DNA from: Streptococcus sanguinis
GTDB taxonomy: Bacteria; Bacillota; Bacilli; Lactobacillales; Streptococcaceae
Direction: 5' to 3'
Assembly: GCF_001078705.1 (NCBI RefSeq)
Contig: NZ_CDMW01000001.1
Location: 1,171,541 to 1,235,540, forward strand
DNA length: 64,000 nt
Positions 50,764 to 61,881 of the stretch are shown piece by piece. The translations under genes were made by a program, and so were the position numbers. The notes beneath the pieces were generated by a model that saw only the letters and a program-made list of their open reading frames with translations, was not told the DNA's origin and made no database searches. Each line of letters begins with the position of its first letter. Position 1 is the stretch's first letter.

Positions 50764-53700
50764 TTAAATCGCCTCTGTAGTGAAACTGCGGCTTTCCAGC
50801 ACTTTCAGCATGGCATCAGCTGTGTCCAAGGCTGTGAAGAGGGGCACTCCATGCTCAATAGCTGAGCTACGGATAATTTGACCATGCTTGTCAGCTGTCC
50901 GCTTGGTTCCGACTGTGTTAATAATAGCCTGAACCTTGCTCTTGCGGATATAGGCTGGGATGTCCTTGTTATCATCACTGCCGATTTTTTCCACCAGACG
51001 AACATGGAGACCATGATTTTCAAAATAAGAGGCTGTCCCCTTGGTTGCCCAGATTCCATAGCCAATATTGGCAAAACGCTGAGCCAACTGCAGGGCTTCT
51101 TCCTTGCTGTCATCTGCAATAGTAAAGACGACATTACCAAAGTTTGGCAGATGGAGATAGGAAGCCTCAAAAGCCTTATAGAGTGCTTTCTCGAGTGTGC
51201 GGTCGCTGCCCATGACTTCGCCGGTAGACTTCATTTCAGGCCCCAAAAGACTGTCAACCTTCGCCAGCTTGGTAAAGGAGAAGACTGGCGCCTTGATATG
51301 AACCATGGAACTCTCTGGATGAAGGCCGTCTTCATAGTCCTGATCTACCAGACTTTCTCCAAGGATCAAACGAGTCGCTACTTGCGCCATCGGAATATCA
51401 GTCACCTTGGACAAGAAGGGAACGGTCCGGCTGGCCCGTGGATTGACCTCAATGACATAGACCTGCTCATCCTTGATGACGAACTGAATATTCATCATGC
51501 CAATACAGTTCAGTCCCAGAGCCAAGCGTTTGGTATAGTCTGCAATGGTATCCTTGACTTTCTGCGATAGGGTTTGTGGCGGATAGGCCGCCATGGAATC
51601 TCCTGAGTGGACTCCTGCCCGCTCGATATGCTCCATAATCCCTGGAATCAAGACCTGACAGCCATCAGAAATGGCATCCACTTCGCACTCATCACCGACA
51701 ATGTAAGAATCCACCAAAACCGGATGGTCTGGACTGGCCTTAACCGCTGTCCGCATATAAGAGCGTAGATCCGCTTCGTTTTCTACGATTTCCATGGCAC
51801 GGCCACCCAAGACATAGGAAGGTCGCACCAGGACTGGGAAGCCAATCTTACGAGCTGCTTCTACTGCTTCCTCTTCATTAGTAGCCGTCTGGCCTGGCGG
51901 CTGCGGAATATCCAGCTCCTTCAGAGCTTGCTCAAAGAGATCCCGATCCTCAGCTCGATCCAAGTCCGCTACTTGGGTACCTAAAATCTTCACACCAGCC
52001 TTGGACAGAGGCTCTGCCAGATTAATGGCTGTCTGTCCGCCAAACTGAACGATAACACCTTTAGGCTGTTCCAGCTCAATGACATTCATGACATCTTCAA
52101 AGGTCAGCGGCTCATAATAGAGCTTGTCAGAGACAGAAAAGTCAGTCGATACAGTCTCTGGATTGCTGTTCATGATAATCGCTTCGTAGCCAGCTGCCTG
52201 AATAGCCTTTACAGAATGAACAGTCGCATAGTCAAACTCGACCCCTTGCCCGATTCGGATAGGACCTGAGCCCAGCACCAGAACTGATTCCTTGCTGGAT
52301 TTGACAGATTCATTTTCAAAGCCATAGGTAGAGTAGAAATAAGGCGTCGCAGACTCGAACTCAGCAGCACAGGTATCTACCATCTTGTAAACCGGAACAA
52401 TCTTCTGCTCCTGCCGGATGTGACGCACCTGCTCAGCTGTCATGTCCCACAAGGCAGCAATCTTAGTATCCGCAAAGCCATTCTGTTTGGCTTTCTTGAG
52501 CACATAGCTATCTCCGATATGACTGACCAGCTCCTGCTCGATTTCGTAAATATGGAGCAGCTTATCCAGGAAAAAGACATCAATCTTGGTCAGCTCGGCA
52601 ATTTCATCTGGACTGTAACCACGGCGAATAGCCTCTGAGATGTAGAAAAGTCGGTCATCTTGCGCTTTGACAATCTTCCTCATCAGCTCATCATCGCTTA
52701 CTTGGCTGAGAGCAGGCAGCTCATTGTGGTCCACACCAACTTCCAGAGAGCGGCAGGCCTTGAGCAGACTCTCCTCAATATTGCGGCCAATAGCCATGAC
52801 TTCCCCTGTCGCCTTCATCTGGGTTCCCAGACGGCGCTCACCCTGCTCAAATTTATCAAATGGAAAGCGTGGAATCTTAGCGACCACATAGTCCAGAGCC
52901 GGCTCAAACATAGCATAGGTAGAGCCTGTCACTGGGTTGATGATTTCATCCAATGTAAGCCCGACTGCGATTTTCGCCGCCAGCTTGGCAATCGGATAGC
53001 CAGTCGCCTTAGAGGCTAGGGCTGATGAGCGGGAAACCCGTGGATTGACCTCGATGACATAGTATTTGAAACTATGCGGATCCAGAGCCAGCTGCACATT
53101 ACAGCCACCTTCAATCTTCAGCGCACGGATAATCTTGAGACTGGCATCCCGCAGCATCTGGTATTCATAATCTGAGATGGTCTGACTAGGTGCAAAAACG
53201 ATAGAATCCCCTGTGTGGATGCCGACTGGGTCAAAGTTTTCCATGTTACAGACGACCAGCGCATTGTCAGCACCATCCCGCATGACTTCGTATTCGATTT
53301 CTTTAAAGCCAGCTATGGAGCGCTCGATCAGACACTGGGTAACCGGAGAGAGTTTGAGGCCATTTTCTGCGATTTCTTGCAGCTCTTCTTCATTGCTACA
53401 GATACCGCCGCCAGTTCCTCCCAGTGTAAATGCCGGACGGACAATGACTGGATAGCCGATGCCAGCCGCAAATTCCAGTGCTTCATCAACTGTATTGACA
53501 ATCTCTGACTCAGGGATGGGCTGGCCTAACTCTTCCATCAGCTGCTTGAAAAGGTCTCGATCTTCTGCTTGGTCAATGGCTGACAGCTTTGTCCCCAAGA
53601 GTTCCACTCCCAGCTCTTCTAAAAGCCCTGACTTTGATAATTCCATGGCCATATTGAGTCCGGTCTGGCCGCCCAAAGTAGGCAGAAGAGCATCCGGCCG

Positions 53701-53943
53701 CTCCTTACGCAAAATCCGCGCAACAAACTCCAGCGTGATTGGCTCGATATAAACCCGGTCCGCAATTTCCTTGTCCGTCATGATGGTCGCTGGGTTAGAA
53801 TTAACTAAGACAACACTGTAACCCTCTTCTTTCAAGGACAGGCATGCCTGAGTCCCTGCATAGTCAAACTCCGCAGCCTGACCAATAACAATAGGACCAG
53901 AACCGATGACCATAATTTTCTGAATATCTTTACGTTTTGGCAT
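50764..53943 (-). CDS. carB: Carbamoyl-phosphate synthase large chain
   Basis: 1059 residues, standard length. Two homologous ATP-grasp halves are seen: [20 protein letters not shown] near the start and [18 protein letters not shown] near 555, with [13 protein letters not shown] and RPSYVLGG motifs. The C-terminal MGS-like domain ([19 protein letters not shown]) binds allosteric effectors such as UMP. It makes carbamoyl phosphate from bicarbonate, ammonia and ATP for pyrimidine and arginine synthesis. Last gene of the pyr operon; the 24-base spacing from carA indicates cotranscription. Confidence 0.98.
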   Translation of the reverse strand: MPKRKDIQKIMVIGSGPIVIGQAAEFDYAGTQACLSLKEEGYSVVLVNSNPATIMTDKEIADRVYIEPITLEFVARILRKERPDALLPTLGGQTGLNMAMELSKSGLLEELGVELLGTKLSAIDQAEDRDLFKQLMEELGQPIPESEIVNTVDEALEFAAGIGYPVIVRPAFTLGGTGGGICSNEEELQEIAENGLKLSPVTQCLIERSIAGFKEIEYEVMRDGADNALVVCNMENFDPVGIHTGDSIVFAPSQTISDYEYQMLRDASLKIIRALKIEGGCNVQLALDPHSFKYYVIEVNPRVSRSSALASKATGYPIAKLAAKIAVGLTLDEIINPVTGSTYAMFEPALDYVVAKIPRFPFDKFEQGERRLGTQMKATGEVMAIGRNIEESLLKACRSLEVGVDHNELPALSQVSDDELMRKIVKAQDDRLFYISEAIRRGYSPDEIAELTKIDVFFLDKLLHIYEIEQELVSHIGDSYVLKKAKQNGFADTKIAALWDMTAEQVRHIRQEQKIVPVYKMVDTCAAEFESATPYFYSTYGFENESVKSSKESVLVLGSGPIRIGQGVEFDYATVHSVKAIQAAGYEAIIMNSNPETVSTDFSVSDKLYYEPLTFEDVMNVIELEQPKGVIVQFGGQTAINLAEPLSKAGVKILGTQVADLDRAEDRDLFEQALKELDIPQPPGQTATNEEEAVEAARKIGFPVLVRPSYVLGGRAMEIVENEADLRSYMRTAVKASPDHPVLVDSYIVGDECEVDAISDGCQVLIPGIMEHIERAGVHSGDSMAAYPPQTLSQKVKDTIADYTKRLALGLNCIGMMNIQFVIKDEQVYVIEVNPRASRTVPFLSKVTDIPMAQVATRLILGESLVDQDYEDGLHPESSMVHIKAPVFSFTKLAKVDSLLGPEMKSTGEVMGSDRTLEKALYKAFEASYLHLPNFGNVVFTIADDSKEEALQLAQRFANIGYGIWATKGTASYFENHGLHVRLVEKIGSDDNKDIPAYIRKSKVQAIINTVGTKRTADKHGQIIRSSAIEHGVPLFTALDTADAMLKVLESRSFTTEAI

Positions 53944-53966
53944 AGTGTACCTCTCAATCTTGCTTC

Positions 53967-55043
53967 CTAGTAAGCCTGATGGGCATCCATCATTTCCATA
54001 AACTCGTCAAAGAGATAGTCTGCATCATGCGGTCCCGGCGCAGCATCTGGGTGGAACTGAACAGAAAAGGCAGGATAATCCCGATGGCGCACACCTTCGA
54101 CAGACTTATCATTGATTTCTTCATGAGTCACAATCAGGCATTCCGGCAAATCCTCACGACTGACTGCATAGCCGTGATTTTGACTGGTAAAGTCAACTCG
54201 GCCGGTCGCAATCTCGCGTACCGCATGGTTGAAACCACGGTGGCCGAACTTCATCTTATGCGTCTTAGCACCGTTAGCCATGGAGAAGAGCTGATGTCCC
54301 ATACAGATGCCGAAAATTGGAATCTTGCCCTGAATACCACGAATCATGTCCAAAGCCTCCGGCACATCTTCCGGATTGCCCGGTCCATTGGACAGCATGA
54401 CTCCATCAGGATTGAGCTGGAGAATTTCCTCAGCACTGGTATCATAAGGCACCACTGTCACGCTGCAGTTGCGCTTGGATAACTCCCGCAGGATAGAATG
54501 TTTGAGGCCAAAGTCCACCAATACTACACTGCGACCCGTTCCCGGAGCTGGATAGGACTGCTTGGTAGACACCTGCTTGATGTTATCAGTCGGCAGAACA
54601 GTCGCCTGCAGCTGGTCTTGCAGATGCTCGATGCTATCCTCTGCATTGGCAATGGTCGCCCGCATGGTTCCATGCTGGCGGATAATCTTGGTTAGTGCCC
54701 TTGTATCAATTCCCGAAATTCCTGGTATTTTCTTGACTTTGAGGAACTCATCCAAAGACAATTGCTGGCGCCAATTGCTGGCCCGACGTGCATACTCATA
54801 GACCACCACTCCCTTACAGGTCGGTAAAATGGACTCATAGTCGTCCCGGTTGATACCATAATTTCCCACCAAGGGATAGGTAAAGGTCAAAATCTGTCCG
54901 TTATAAGACTGGTCCGTAATCGATTCCTGATAGCCAGTCATGCCTGTGTTAAAGACGATTTCACCTGTCACAAAAAGATCCGCTCCAAAAGCTTCCCCTT
55001 CGAAAATCATGCCGTTTTCTAATATTAAAAGTCTCTTTGTCAT
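53967..55043 (-). CDS. carA: Carbamoyl-phosphate synthase small chain
   Basis: 358 residues. N-terminal CPSase small-chain domain ([15 protein letters not shown], then [17 protein letters not shown]). The class I glutamine amidotransferase domain has [15 protein letters not shown] (catalytic Cys near 242) and [13 protein letters not shown] (His near 330). It provides ammonia to CarB. Between pyrB and carB, transcribed with the pyr operon. Confidence 0.98.
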   Translation of the reverse strand: MTKRLLILENGMIFEGEAFGADLFVTGEIVFNTGMTGYQESITDQSYNGQILTFTYPLVGNYGINRDDYESILPTCKGVVVYEYARRASNWRQQLSLDEFLKVKKIPGISGIDTRALTKIIRQHGTMRATIANAEDSIEHLQDQLQATVLPTDNIKQVSTKQSYPAPGTGRSVVLVDFGLKHSILRELSKRNCSVTVVPYDTSAEEILQLNPDGVMLSNGPGNPEDVPEALDMIRGIQGKIPIFGICMGHQLFSMANGAKTHKMKFGHRGFNHAVREIATGRVDFTSQNHGYAVSREDLPECLIVTHEEINDKSVEGVRHRDYPAFSVQFHPDAAPGPHDADYLFDEFMEMMDAHQAY

Positions 55044-55104
55044 TCTTCCCTCCTGTCCAGGATGCAGACTGCCTGTCGACCCTCCACATCAAAATATAAT
55101 AATA

Positions 55105-55141
55105 GGGAGTGGGATTGCTTCACATAGCTTCACCCACTCCC
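55105..55141 (-). other. GC-rich hairpin between pyrB and carA
   Basis: GGGAGTGGG (55105-55113) pairs perfectly with CCCACTCCC (55133-55141). On the minus strand it is followed by an A/T-rich but not T-only run. It may reduce transcription into carAB or stabilise the upstream message. Confidence 0.6.
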
Positions 55142-55157
55142 GGCCTACTGTCCGAGA

Positions 55158-56075
55158 TTATTGACGACCTTTCAGAACTGCTTCGATAATAGCCATTCTG
55201 ACAAAGACGCCGTTGGTCATTTGTTCAACGATACGTGATTTTGGTGCTTCGACCAGATGATCCGCAATTTCTACATCGCGGTTAACTGGAGCTGGATGCA
55301 TCAGAATCGCCGTATCTTTCATGCGGTCATAACGCTCTTGAGTCAGCCCATGCAGTCTGTGGTAATTTTCTTTAGAAAAGATGGACTCGTAGTCATGGCG
55401 CTCATGCTGCACGCGCAGGAACATCATGACATCCACTTCTTCAATCACCTCATCAATGGTGACAAATTTACCATAGTCCGCAAACTCCTGGCTCCGCCAT
55501 TCTTCCGGACCAGCAAAGTAGAGTTCTGCTCCCAAGCGCCTGAGAATTTGCATATTTGACTTAGCCACGCGCGAATGATCCAAGTCACCAGCAATCGCAA
55601 CCTTGAGTCCTTCAAAGCGCCCAAACTCTTGGTAAATGGTCATCAGGTCCAGCAAGCTCTGGCTAGGATGCTGACCAGAACCGTCTCCACCGTTAACGAT
55701 GGAAGTCGTAATTGTTGGACTTTCAACTAGCTCTTTGTAATAATCTACTTCTGGGTGGCGAATGACACAGACATCAACGCCTAGGGCAGACATGGTCAAG
55801 ATAGTGTCATACAAGGTTTCTCCTTTATTGACCGAGCTGGTCTTGACATCAAAGTCCAGAAGATCGCAGCCTAACTTCAACTCCGCTACCTCAAAGGCCT
55901 TGTGGGTCCGAGTCGAAGGCTCAAAGAAAAGGTTAGACACGATATGCTGTTCATCATAATGGACTTTAGCGCCATTTTTAAATTCGATTCCGCGTTTAAT
56001 CAAGGCCATAACTTCTTCATTTGACAGATTTTCCATAGAAACAAGGTTCTTAAGAGCGATTTGATTGGATGACAT
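55158..56075 (-). CDS. pyrB: Aspartate carbamoyltransferase
   Basis: 305 residues from the ATG at 56075; AAAGGAGAAT precedes it, and the longer upstream frame lacks family similarity. The carbamoyl-phosphate loop is [16 protein letters not shown] near 50, the aspartate side has [19 protein letters not shown] near 125, and [19 protein letters not shown] lies near 255. It catalyses the first committed step of pyrimidine synthesis. It lies between pyrP and carA in the pyr operon. Confidence 0.97.
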   Translation of the reverse strand: MSSNQIALKNLVSMENLSNEEVMALIKRGIEFKNGAKVHYDEQHIVSNLFFEPSTRTHKAFEVAELKLGCDLLDFDVKTSSVNKGETLYDTILTMSALGVDVCVIRHPEVDYYKELVESPTITTSIVNGGDGSGQHPSQSLLDLMTIYQEFGRFEGLKVAIAGDLDHSRVAKSNMQILRRLGAELYFAGPEEWRSQEFADYGKFVTIDEVIEEVDVMMFLRVQHERHDYESIFSKENYHRLHGLTQERYDRMKDTAILMHPAPVNRDVEIADHLVEAPKSRIVEQMTNGVFVRMAIIEAVLKGRQ

Positions 56076-56182
56076 GATGTAATTCTCCTTTATGAAAGAA
56101 TGAGGGCTTCCAGAGTGCTGCAAGTAAAGTCGCTCTGAGAGCAAGCTATTTTTGAACGAAATTTAATGATTTAGCGCCTAGC

Positions 56183-57466
56183 TCAATCCTTGGGCTCAGG
56201 CAGGACAAGATAGAGGACAATTCCCAGAATAGTTGACAAGGCAACTCCTGAGATTTGCAGACCCGACAGCTGCAAGGTCAGACCACCGATACCGGATACC
56301 AAGATGACACTAGCAATCAAGAGATTCTTTTTATTGTCAAAGTTGGTCTGTGCTTCAATCAGAATCTTGAGACCGCTCGAAGCAATTACCCCAAAGAGGG
56401 CGATGGAAATACCACCCAGCACAGGACTCGGGATGGATTGGAGCAGGGCTGAGACCTTCCCCACAAAGCTCATGACAATAGCTAGCACTGCTGCACCTGC
56501 AATGACATAAACGCTGTAGATTTTATTGAGCGCCATGACTCCGATATTCTCTCCGTAGCTAGTCACTGGTGGTGCTCCGAAAAGCCCTGCAATAATCTGA
56601 GCCAGACCATCACCAGTCAAGGTCTTGTCCAGTCCTGGATCCTTGAAGAAATCCTTGCCTGTCAAGCTATTCAGCACCATGACATGCCCGAAGTGTTCTG
56701 TCATGGTTACAAAGGCGATAGGCGCCATGGTTAGGATTGCGCTTGGGTAAAATTTCACATCATAGTCTAAGAATGGCAAACTCATTGGCGGAAGGTGGAA
56801 CCAAGAAGCTTGCCCAACCTTGGCAAAAGAAACGATTTCCTGCCCTGTCACAGCCCCTAGAATCAAGCTAAAGATGTAGCCGACTATCAAGCCTAGCAAG
56901 ACAGGGATGATTCCCACAATCTTCTTACCATAGATATTAAAGAGGATGACTGCCAAGAGAGTGACCATACCGATAATGAAGTAGGTCAAATCATAAACCT
57001 TTTCTCCATTAGTCAAAGTCTTGTTCATCACATCGCTAACAGCTGTTCCAGCCAAGCTCAGACCGATGACCATGATAATGGGGCCAACTACTACTGGCGG
57101 CAGCACCTTGTCAATCCAAGCATTGCCGGCAAACTTGACAATTAGGGCTACGATGAAATAAACCAAACCACCAGTGATAGCTCCCTGTGCAACTGCTCCG
57201 ATACCATCAGTCTTCATCAGCATCTGCATAGCTGCGATATAGGCAAAGCTGGATCCCATGTAGGCTGGAATCTTGTACTTGGTAACAGTCAGATGGGCCA
57301 GTGTCCCCAGACCGCTTGAGAAGAGGGCCACCGCTGGGTCAATTCCCACCAGAATCGGTACCAAGACTGTCGCCCCAAACATGGCGAACAAGTGCTGAAA
57401 GGATAGTCCTAAAAGCAGACCTGGCTTTGGCATATCATGCACATCATACTTAACATCTTGATTCAT
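56183..57466 (-). CDS. pyrP: Uracil permease
   Basis: 427 residues, a nucleobase:cation symporter-2 family protein with about 12-14 membrane segments (LGLSFQHLFAMFGATVLVPI near the start; GGISIALFGVIASSGLKILI near 365). The family motif QxxEHFG appears as VTMTEHFGHVMVLNSLTG near 255. It imports uracil for salvage. It follows pyrR by only eight bases, so it is under PyrR attenuation. Confidence 0.95.
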   Translation of the reverse strand: MNQDVKYDVHDMPKPGLLLGLSFQHLFAMFGATVLVPILVGIDPAVALFSSGLGTLAHLTVTKYKIPAYMGSSFAYIAAMQMLMKTDGIGAVAQGAITGGLVYFIVALIVKFAGNAWIDKVLPPVVVGPIIMVIGLSLAGTAVSDVMNKTLTNGEKVYDLTYFIIGMVTLLAVILFNIYGKKIVGIIPVLLGLIVGYIFSLILGAVTGQEIVSFAKVGQASWFHLPPMSLPFLDYDVKFYPSAILTMAPIAFVTMTEHFGHVMVLNSLTGKDFFKDPGLDKTLTGDGLAQIIAGLFGAPPVTSYGENIGVMALNKIYSVYVIAGAAVLAIVMSFVGKVSALLQSIPSPVLGGISIALFGVIASSGLKILIEAQTNFDNKKNLLIASVILVSGIGGLTLQLSGLQISGVALSTILGIVLYLVLPEPKD

Positions 57467-57474
57467 TTAGCTAA

Positions 57475-57993
57475 TTACTCCCCCATAATCAAAACGCGAT
57501 CTTGACCGTCTGTCTCAGTCACCTCAACAACAATCTCCTCAGTTTGGCTAGTCGGAATATTCTTGCCGACATAGTCTGCCCGTATCGGCAGCTCGCGGTG
57601 ACCACGGTCAACCAAGACAGCCAAACCAACCCGAGAAGGCCGTCCATGACTGACTAGATTGTCGATAGCCGCTCGGATAGTTCTTCCTGTGTAGAGGACA
57701 TCATCGATCAGGATTACTTGACGGTCGGTAATATCCACTGGAATCACTGTCGTATCTTCCTCAACCTTGATATCATCTCGGAAAGGCTTAGTATCAACTT
57801 CTGCGACCGGAATATCGATATTCTCCAACTGAACCAGTCGCTTCTGAATGCGGTGAGCCAAGTGAACCCCGCGGGTCTTAATGCCAGCCAAGACCACTTG
57901 GTTTAAGTCCTTGTTGCGCTCGATGATTTCATAGGTAATCCGCGTAATCGCGCGATTCATGGTGATGTCATCGACAACTTCTTTTGTTTTCAT
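57475..57993 (-). CDS. pyrR: PyrR regulatory protein / uracil phosphoribosyltransferase
   Basis: 172 residues from the ATG at 57993, which follows GAGGAGGAAAG. The PRPP-binding loop is [19 protein letters not shown] near 90, and [17 protein letters not shown] near 35 binds the nucleotide. UMP-bound PyrR binds the leader RNA and promotes termination. It is the first gene of the pyr operon, whose own leader carries the target hairpin. Confidence 0.97.
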   Translation of the reverse strand: MKTKEVVDDITMNRAITRITYEIIERNKDLNQVVLAGIKTRGVHLAHRIQKRLVQLENIDIPVAEVDTKPFRDDIKVEEDTTVIPVDITDRQVILIDDVLYTGRTIRAAIDNLVSHGRPSRVGLAVLVDRGHRELPIRADYVGKNIPTSQTEEIVVEVTETDGQDRVLIMGE

Positions 57994-58015
57994 TCTTTCC
58001 TCCTCAAACAAGAAA

Positions 58016-58187
58016 AAGTCTCCTTATTACAAGGAGACTTCAGAAAAATCTAGTCAGGCAAGCTAAAACAAGACGCACTTGCTTACACTCCACCCATCTT
58101 TTTACTTGCTCCTTGTCTATCTCTCTGGATAGAATTAAAGGATTATTTAATTTTTTATACTATATCACAATTTCAAAACTATTTCAA
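58016..58187 (-). promoter_or_regulatory. pyr operon promoter, PyrR-binding loop and attenuator
   Basis: On the minus strand TTGAAA (58182-58187) and TATAGT (58159-58164), 17 bases apart, form the promoter. The PyrR target is the stem CTATC (CAGAGA) GATAG at about 58117-58132 inside an outer CCTT/AAGG pair (58111-58141). The terminator AAGTCTCCTT/AAGGAGACTT at 58016-58040 is followed by Ts. UMP-PyrR should favour the terminator. Confidence 0.88.
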
Positions 58188-58224
58188 GAAAAAATTGTAT
58201 TTTTTCTGCTTGACTGGATATGGA

Positions 58225-60765
58225 TTAATGATTAGCTTCTTTCTCTTCTTTTTCCTTATCTTTTGAATTCTTTGGATTTTCTTTGTCTTCTGCTTGAGCT
58301 GGCTCGTCTTTTAATTCAGGATTTTCAGCAGTTGGCACTTCTTCTGGTAATGGCTTAGAAGAGTTTTCTAGATTCTCAGCTTGATTGTTTAACTCTGCTT
58401 CAGCAGATCCAGCTGGATGCTCGCTATCATTTGAAGCTACTTGGCTGCTGGCTTCAGATAAGGCTGGCTTATCGGATGCTGGCTTCCCTTGGACATCTGC
58501 CTTATTAGGCTCACTTTCCTTAGGCGCTTCCTTATTTTCTTCTTTTGGATCAGCCGGCTTATTATTGTCAATGCTGCCACCCTGAACATCTGGAAAATGC
58601 TGCGCCAAGGCTTTCGGAATTTTATTTTCATTCAATTCAAGCTCTTCTTTAGGGATGTGATTGTCGCTGACATTTATATAAGTCACCGTCTTATTTGGTT
58701 CCTGCAACGCTAAGGTTGTGATTTTATTCTTGTTGACAGCCAGATTGTCTAAAGACCTAAACTGATTAATTCCTTCCAAGTTTTTCAGCTCATTCTCACC
58801 CAAGTTTAAATTCTTCAAGGAAGACTGAGCAGCTGGAATGTCCAAAGATGTAATCTTGTTTTGACTTGCGGACAAAGTTACTAAATTCTTAGCATCTTCA
58901 ACTCCCGCCAGAGAAGTCAGACGATTGCCATTTAGGCTTAGAGTTGTCAGATTTGGATTAGACTTCAGGAAGTTCAAGCTCTCAACATTGGAATTATCAG
59001 CTGTTAATTCTTCCAGATGGGAAGCCTTAAGGGTATTGATATTTAAGTTTGGGTTGTTGGATAAGAAAAGCCTTGTTAAATCTTCTTTTTGGCTCAGAGC
59101 AGAAACATCTTGCAGTTGATTGTGCTCTAAACTTACAGCTTTTAATTTTGAAAGCTTGGTCAAAGCAGAAATATCTGAGATATTGTTGTAGTCAAGGTTC
59201 AATGACTCCAGATTTTTCAGCTTAGCTAAAGGTGTAATATCGGTAAGGTCATTTCCCGCTGCTGCCACTGTTTTGAGGTTCGGATAATCCTTCAAGAAAG
59301 ATAAATCAGTGATGCCATTCTGGGAAATGTCCAAGCCTTCCAAGGTCGGAATTTCTTTTAAGAAATCATAGTTGGTAACGCCTGTCTTTGTCATCCACAG
59401 CTGTTTTAAATGCTTAAATTGCAGCACTGGTCTGATGTCCTTTATCGGAGTAAAGCCAATCCCCAGAACTTCAATATTTGGCATCAGTTCCAAGCCTTTT
59501 CTTTCCAGCGGATCTTTGCGCTGGCCAATATTTAGATACTTCACAGTTGCCAGCCAGGCTTTCATCTTTTCCGTATCCGTCTCACCTGATGGGAATGGGG
59601 TGTCTGCCGTAGCATGTAAAATATCTTCAATGATTTCATCATCAAATCCTAGAGTTTTCAAGGTTGCCATACCGACTGCGTCATGAGCGTGCGGATTTCC
59701 ATGAGGGTCAAAAGGCTTGGTCGTATCAATCTCACTGACCAAGGTCGAATGACTATGATCACCATGCGGATAGATAAATACCTTTCCTTTATCTGTATCA
59801 CTCACTTGAATCAAGCTTTCATCGATTCCTAATTGCTGAGCCAAATAGGCTTTTTTCTTGGCAATTTCTTCTTCCTCGTCTGATGGACTAGGCGTAGGCT
59901 CAGGTGTAGGAGCTGGCGCTGGCGACGGTTCTGGTGAAGGCTGTGCTTGCTCTTGACGGCCATAGTAGGCATCTTCAGCAGCTTTCTTATGTTCTGCTGG
60001 AATCAATGACTCCCAAGGCGAAGCAATCAACTGCTCATAGGGGATGAAATGAGTATGACCATTATGATCTGCCAGCAAGCCTATAGCAAGTTTGCCTGTT
60101 ACCCCTGTGCCTCTAAATAAGAATCCATCACTTGTAGGATAATCAATCCCAGCAAAATGGCGTTTTGTTGTCCCTTGCTGCTGGGGAACAGACGGCCTAA
60201 GAGTTGGCTGATAAATATGTCCCGTAGGATTGCTAGACGGCGTTGGACGATAGCTCGGTGCTTGTGCAAGATTACCCACTGACTGTTTCAAAATGTAATG
60301 GAAATGATCCCCGTGACGCACAACATAGCCGTATTGGTCTTCTGAAACAATGTCTCTAGGATTAAAAACATAGCCATCATCAGCAGTGCTCATTTGATTT
60401 GCCAGCTGAGGCGATCCTGCAGGCACTTGCCCATCTTTTGGTATCAGATAGGCCCATTTACTATTCTTTAGATCAGAATAAAAAATAAAGTGCGTATGGC
60501 CATCATGCTCTAAAATCAAACCTTCACTAGTTCTAGCTTTAATTTGAGACTCGCTTTTGAAGAGAAAACCATCATCCGTCGGCTTATCAACTCCAGGAAC
60601 CTGTCCTTTTTTGGTCGCCTTGCTTTTCTTCTTCACTTCTTGCTTGGTCTTAACCTTATCCTTACTGTTTTCCTGTTGAGATGTCTGAGATTGACAAGCA
60701 GCCAAGCAAAGATTACAAGCTAGAATGATTCCTGCTAGACCTAACAGTTTCTGATTATGTTTCAT
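58225..60765 (-). CDS. Leucine-rich-repeat histidine-triad lipoprotein (Slr/Blr-like)
   Basis: 846 residues. Lipobox LCLAAC puts the lipidated cysteine at 24. HxxHxH motifs: HDGHTHFI near 87, HGDHFHYI near 155, HNGHTHFI near 235, HGDHSHST near 335. A proline-rich linker (PSPEPSPAPAPTPEPTPSPS) precedes about twelve leucine-rich repeats of 21-23 residues (about 400-690; for example LKNLESLNLDYNNISDISAL). The last about 120 residues are Glu/Pro/Asn/Lys-rich without LPXTG. It resembles Slr/Blr/internalin-like streptococcal adhesins. Two perfect AdcR boxes precede it, so it should be induced by zinc limitation. Confidence 0.9.
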   Translation of the reverse strand: MKHNQKLLGLAGIILACNLCLAACQSQTSQQENSKDKVKTKQEVKKKSKATKKGQVPGVDKPTDDGFLFKSESQIKARTSEGLILEHDGHTHFIFYSDLKNSKWAYLIPKDGQVPAGSPQLANQMSTADDGYVFNPRDIVSEDQYGYVVRHGDHFHYILKQSVGNLAQAPSYRPTPSSNPTGHIYQPTLRPSVPQQQGTTKRHFAGIDYPTSDGFLFRGTGVTGKLAIGLLADHNGHTHFIPYEQLIASPWESLIPAEHKKAAEDAYYGRQEQAQPSPEPSPAPAPTPEPTPSPSDEEEEIAKKKAYLAQQLGIDESLIQVSDTDKGKVFIYPHGDHSHSTLVSEIDTTKPFDPHGNPHAHDAVGMATLKTLGFDDEIIEDILHATADTPFPSGETDTEKMKAWLATVKYLNIGQRKDPLERKGLELMPNIEVLGIGFTPIKDIRPVLQFKHLKQLWMTKTGVTNYDFLKEIPTLEGLDISQNGITDLSFLKDYPNLKTVAAAGNDLTDITPLAKLKNLESLNLDYNNISDISALTKLSKLKAVSLEHNQLQDVSALSQKEDLTRLFLSNNPNLNINTLKASHLEELTADNSNVESLNFLKSNPNLTTLSLNGNRLTSLAGVEDAKNLVTLSASQNKITSLDIPAAQSSLKNLNLGENELKNLEGINQFRSLDNLAVNKNKITTLALQEPNKTVTYINVSDNHIPKEELELNENKIPKALAQHFPDVQGGSIDNNKPADPKEENKEAPKESEPNKADVQGKPASDKPALSEASSQVASNDSEHPAGSAEAELNNQAENLENSSKPLPEEVPTAENPELKDEPAQAEDKENPKNSKDKEKEEKEANH

Positions 60766-60783
60766 TCTTTCCTCCTTTTTTGT

Positions 60784-60810
60784 TTAACCGGTTAATCATT
60801 AACTAGTTAA
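60784..60810. promoter_or_regulatory. Two AdcR boxes upstream of the LRR histidine-triad gene
   Basis: TTAACCGGTTAA (60784-60795) and TTAACTAGTTAA (60799-60810), both perfect matches to TTAACYRGTTAA, three bases apart, 19 bases before the start codon. Confidence 0.92.
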
Positions 60811-60902
60811 CTATATCATACAAATCTGATATTGGCAAGAAAAAATCGAAGCAAAATAAAAAAACAGATAAAATCTGTTTTTCATCTAAAATTAACATGT
60901 CT

Positions 60903-61535
60903 CTAAGAAGTCTTCTTCTTTGAGAAAGAGATGGATTTTATCCCGTAAAAGACAAAACCAAAGATCAGGTAGGCTGCAAAGATAATCAGAGACATCTGGA
61001 TGACATAAGGCCAGCCTTTCTTAAAGACATTGAGGAAAAAGTAAGGAAATGGATTGTCCTTGGATCTTGGAATGTTTATTTTCAAGAAGAAGCCATTAAA
61101 GAGAGCAAAGGCCATATAGACCAAAGGCACACTCGTCCAAGAAATCGGATCAAACCAACGGTACTGGCGCGATTTGTCAAAGATTACTGTATCCAGAAGA
61201 AACGCCAAGGGTACTATATAATGACACAAAAAATTCTCTAGACGGTAAAAATCTGTCGCAATTGGGGCCAACAAGAGGTGATAAACGACACAAGTAATCA
61301 TGATGGACATGGTCACCCCGCCCTTGATTCTCAAGATTTTCGGAGCCTTCCAAGCATCGCCAGGTCTCATCATCAGATAGACAAGATAGCCCGTAAAGAG
61401 CAGGACCAAGAGATTGGACAAAACCGTATAGTACATGAGCATGCCCACGCCATACTTAGTGATTTCCAGATACACACCCAAAAAGGCGAGAATAAAAAGA
61501 ATAATTCGATAAATTAAGATAAAACGACGATTCAT
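60903..61535 (-). CDS. Pr6Pr-family six-span membrane protein
   Basis: 210 residues from the ATG at 61535, which follows GAGGTCTCT. Six hydrophobic segments can be seen: RIILFILAFLGVYLEITKYG, MYYTVLSNLLVLLFTGYLVY, a segment with SIMITCVVYHLLLAPIA, the LENFLCHYIVPLAFLLDTVI segment, VPLVYMAFALFNGFF, and IQMSLIIFAAYLIFGFVFYG. The pattern is the Pr6Pr family of proline-containing six-span proteins, function unknown. The gene follows yjdM by eight bases. Confidence 0.82.
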   Translation of the reverse strand: MNRRFILIYRIILFILAFLGVYLEITKYGVGMLMYYTVLSNLLVLLFTGYLVYLMMRPGDAWKAPKILRIKGGVTMSIMITCVVYHLLLAPIATDFYRLENFLCHYIVPLAFLLDTVIFDKSRQYRWFDPISWTSVPLVYMAFALFNGFFLKINIPRSKDNPFPYFFLNVFKKGWPYVIQMSLIIFAAYLIFGFVFYGIKSISFSKKKTS

Positions 61536-61542
61536 AGAGACC

Positions 61543-61881
61543 TCAAATTTTCTTAACAAACTCTGACTTGAGCTTCATCGCACCGAAGCCGTCAATCTTA
61601 CAGTCAATATTATGGTCGCCTTCCACAATGCGGATGTTTTTCACGCGCGTTCCCTGCTTGAGATCCTTAGGTGCGCCTTTGACCTTCAGGTCCTTAATCA
61701 AGGTAACTGTGTCGCCATCAGCCAGTTTATTGCCATTAGCATCAATTGCAACTGGTCCTTCTTCTGCTTCTTGGACCTCAGCTGGATTCCACTCATAGGC
61801 GCACTCTGGGCAGACCAAGAGCGTTCCATCTTCGTAGACATACTCTGAATTACATTTGGGGCAGTTTGGTAAGTTGTTCAT
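61543..61881 (-). CDS. yjdM: PhnA/YjdM-type zinc-ribbon protein
   Basis: 112 residues from the ATG at 61881. The N-terminal zinc ribbon has two CxxC pairs ([20 protein letters not shown], then C), and a beta-barrel domain follows ([54 protein letters not shown]). PhnA-type proteins are cytoplasmic with an unsettled role, despite early phosphonate annotations. Cotranscribed with the Pr6Pr gene. Confidence 0.88.
   Translation of the reverse strand: MNNLPNCPKCNSEYVYEDGTLLVCPECAYEWNPAEVQEAEEGPVAIDANGNKLADGDTVTLIKDLKVKGAPKDLKQGTRVKNIRIVEGDHNIDCKIDGFGAMKLKSEFVKKI

Noticed and set aside
55105-55141. A second PyrR attenuator between pyrB and carA
   Set aside because: The hairpin lacks the CAGAGAG PyrR loop and a clean T-run, so it is listed only as a hairpin.
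56076-56182. A PyrR-binding loop between pyrP and pyrB
   Set aside because: CTCTGAGAG-like pieces are present, but no matching stem or terminator could be drawn.
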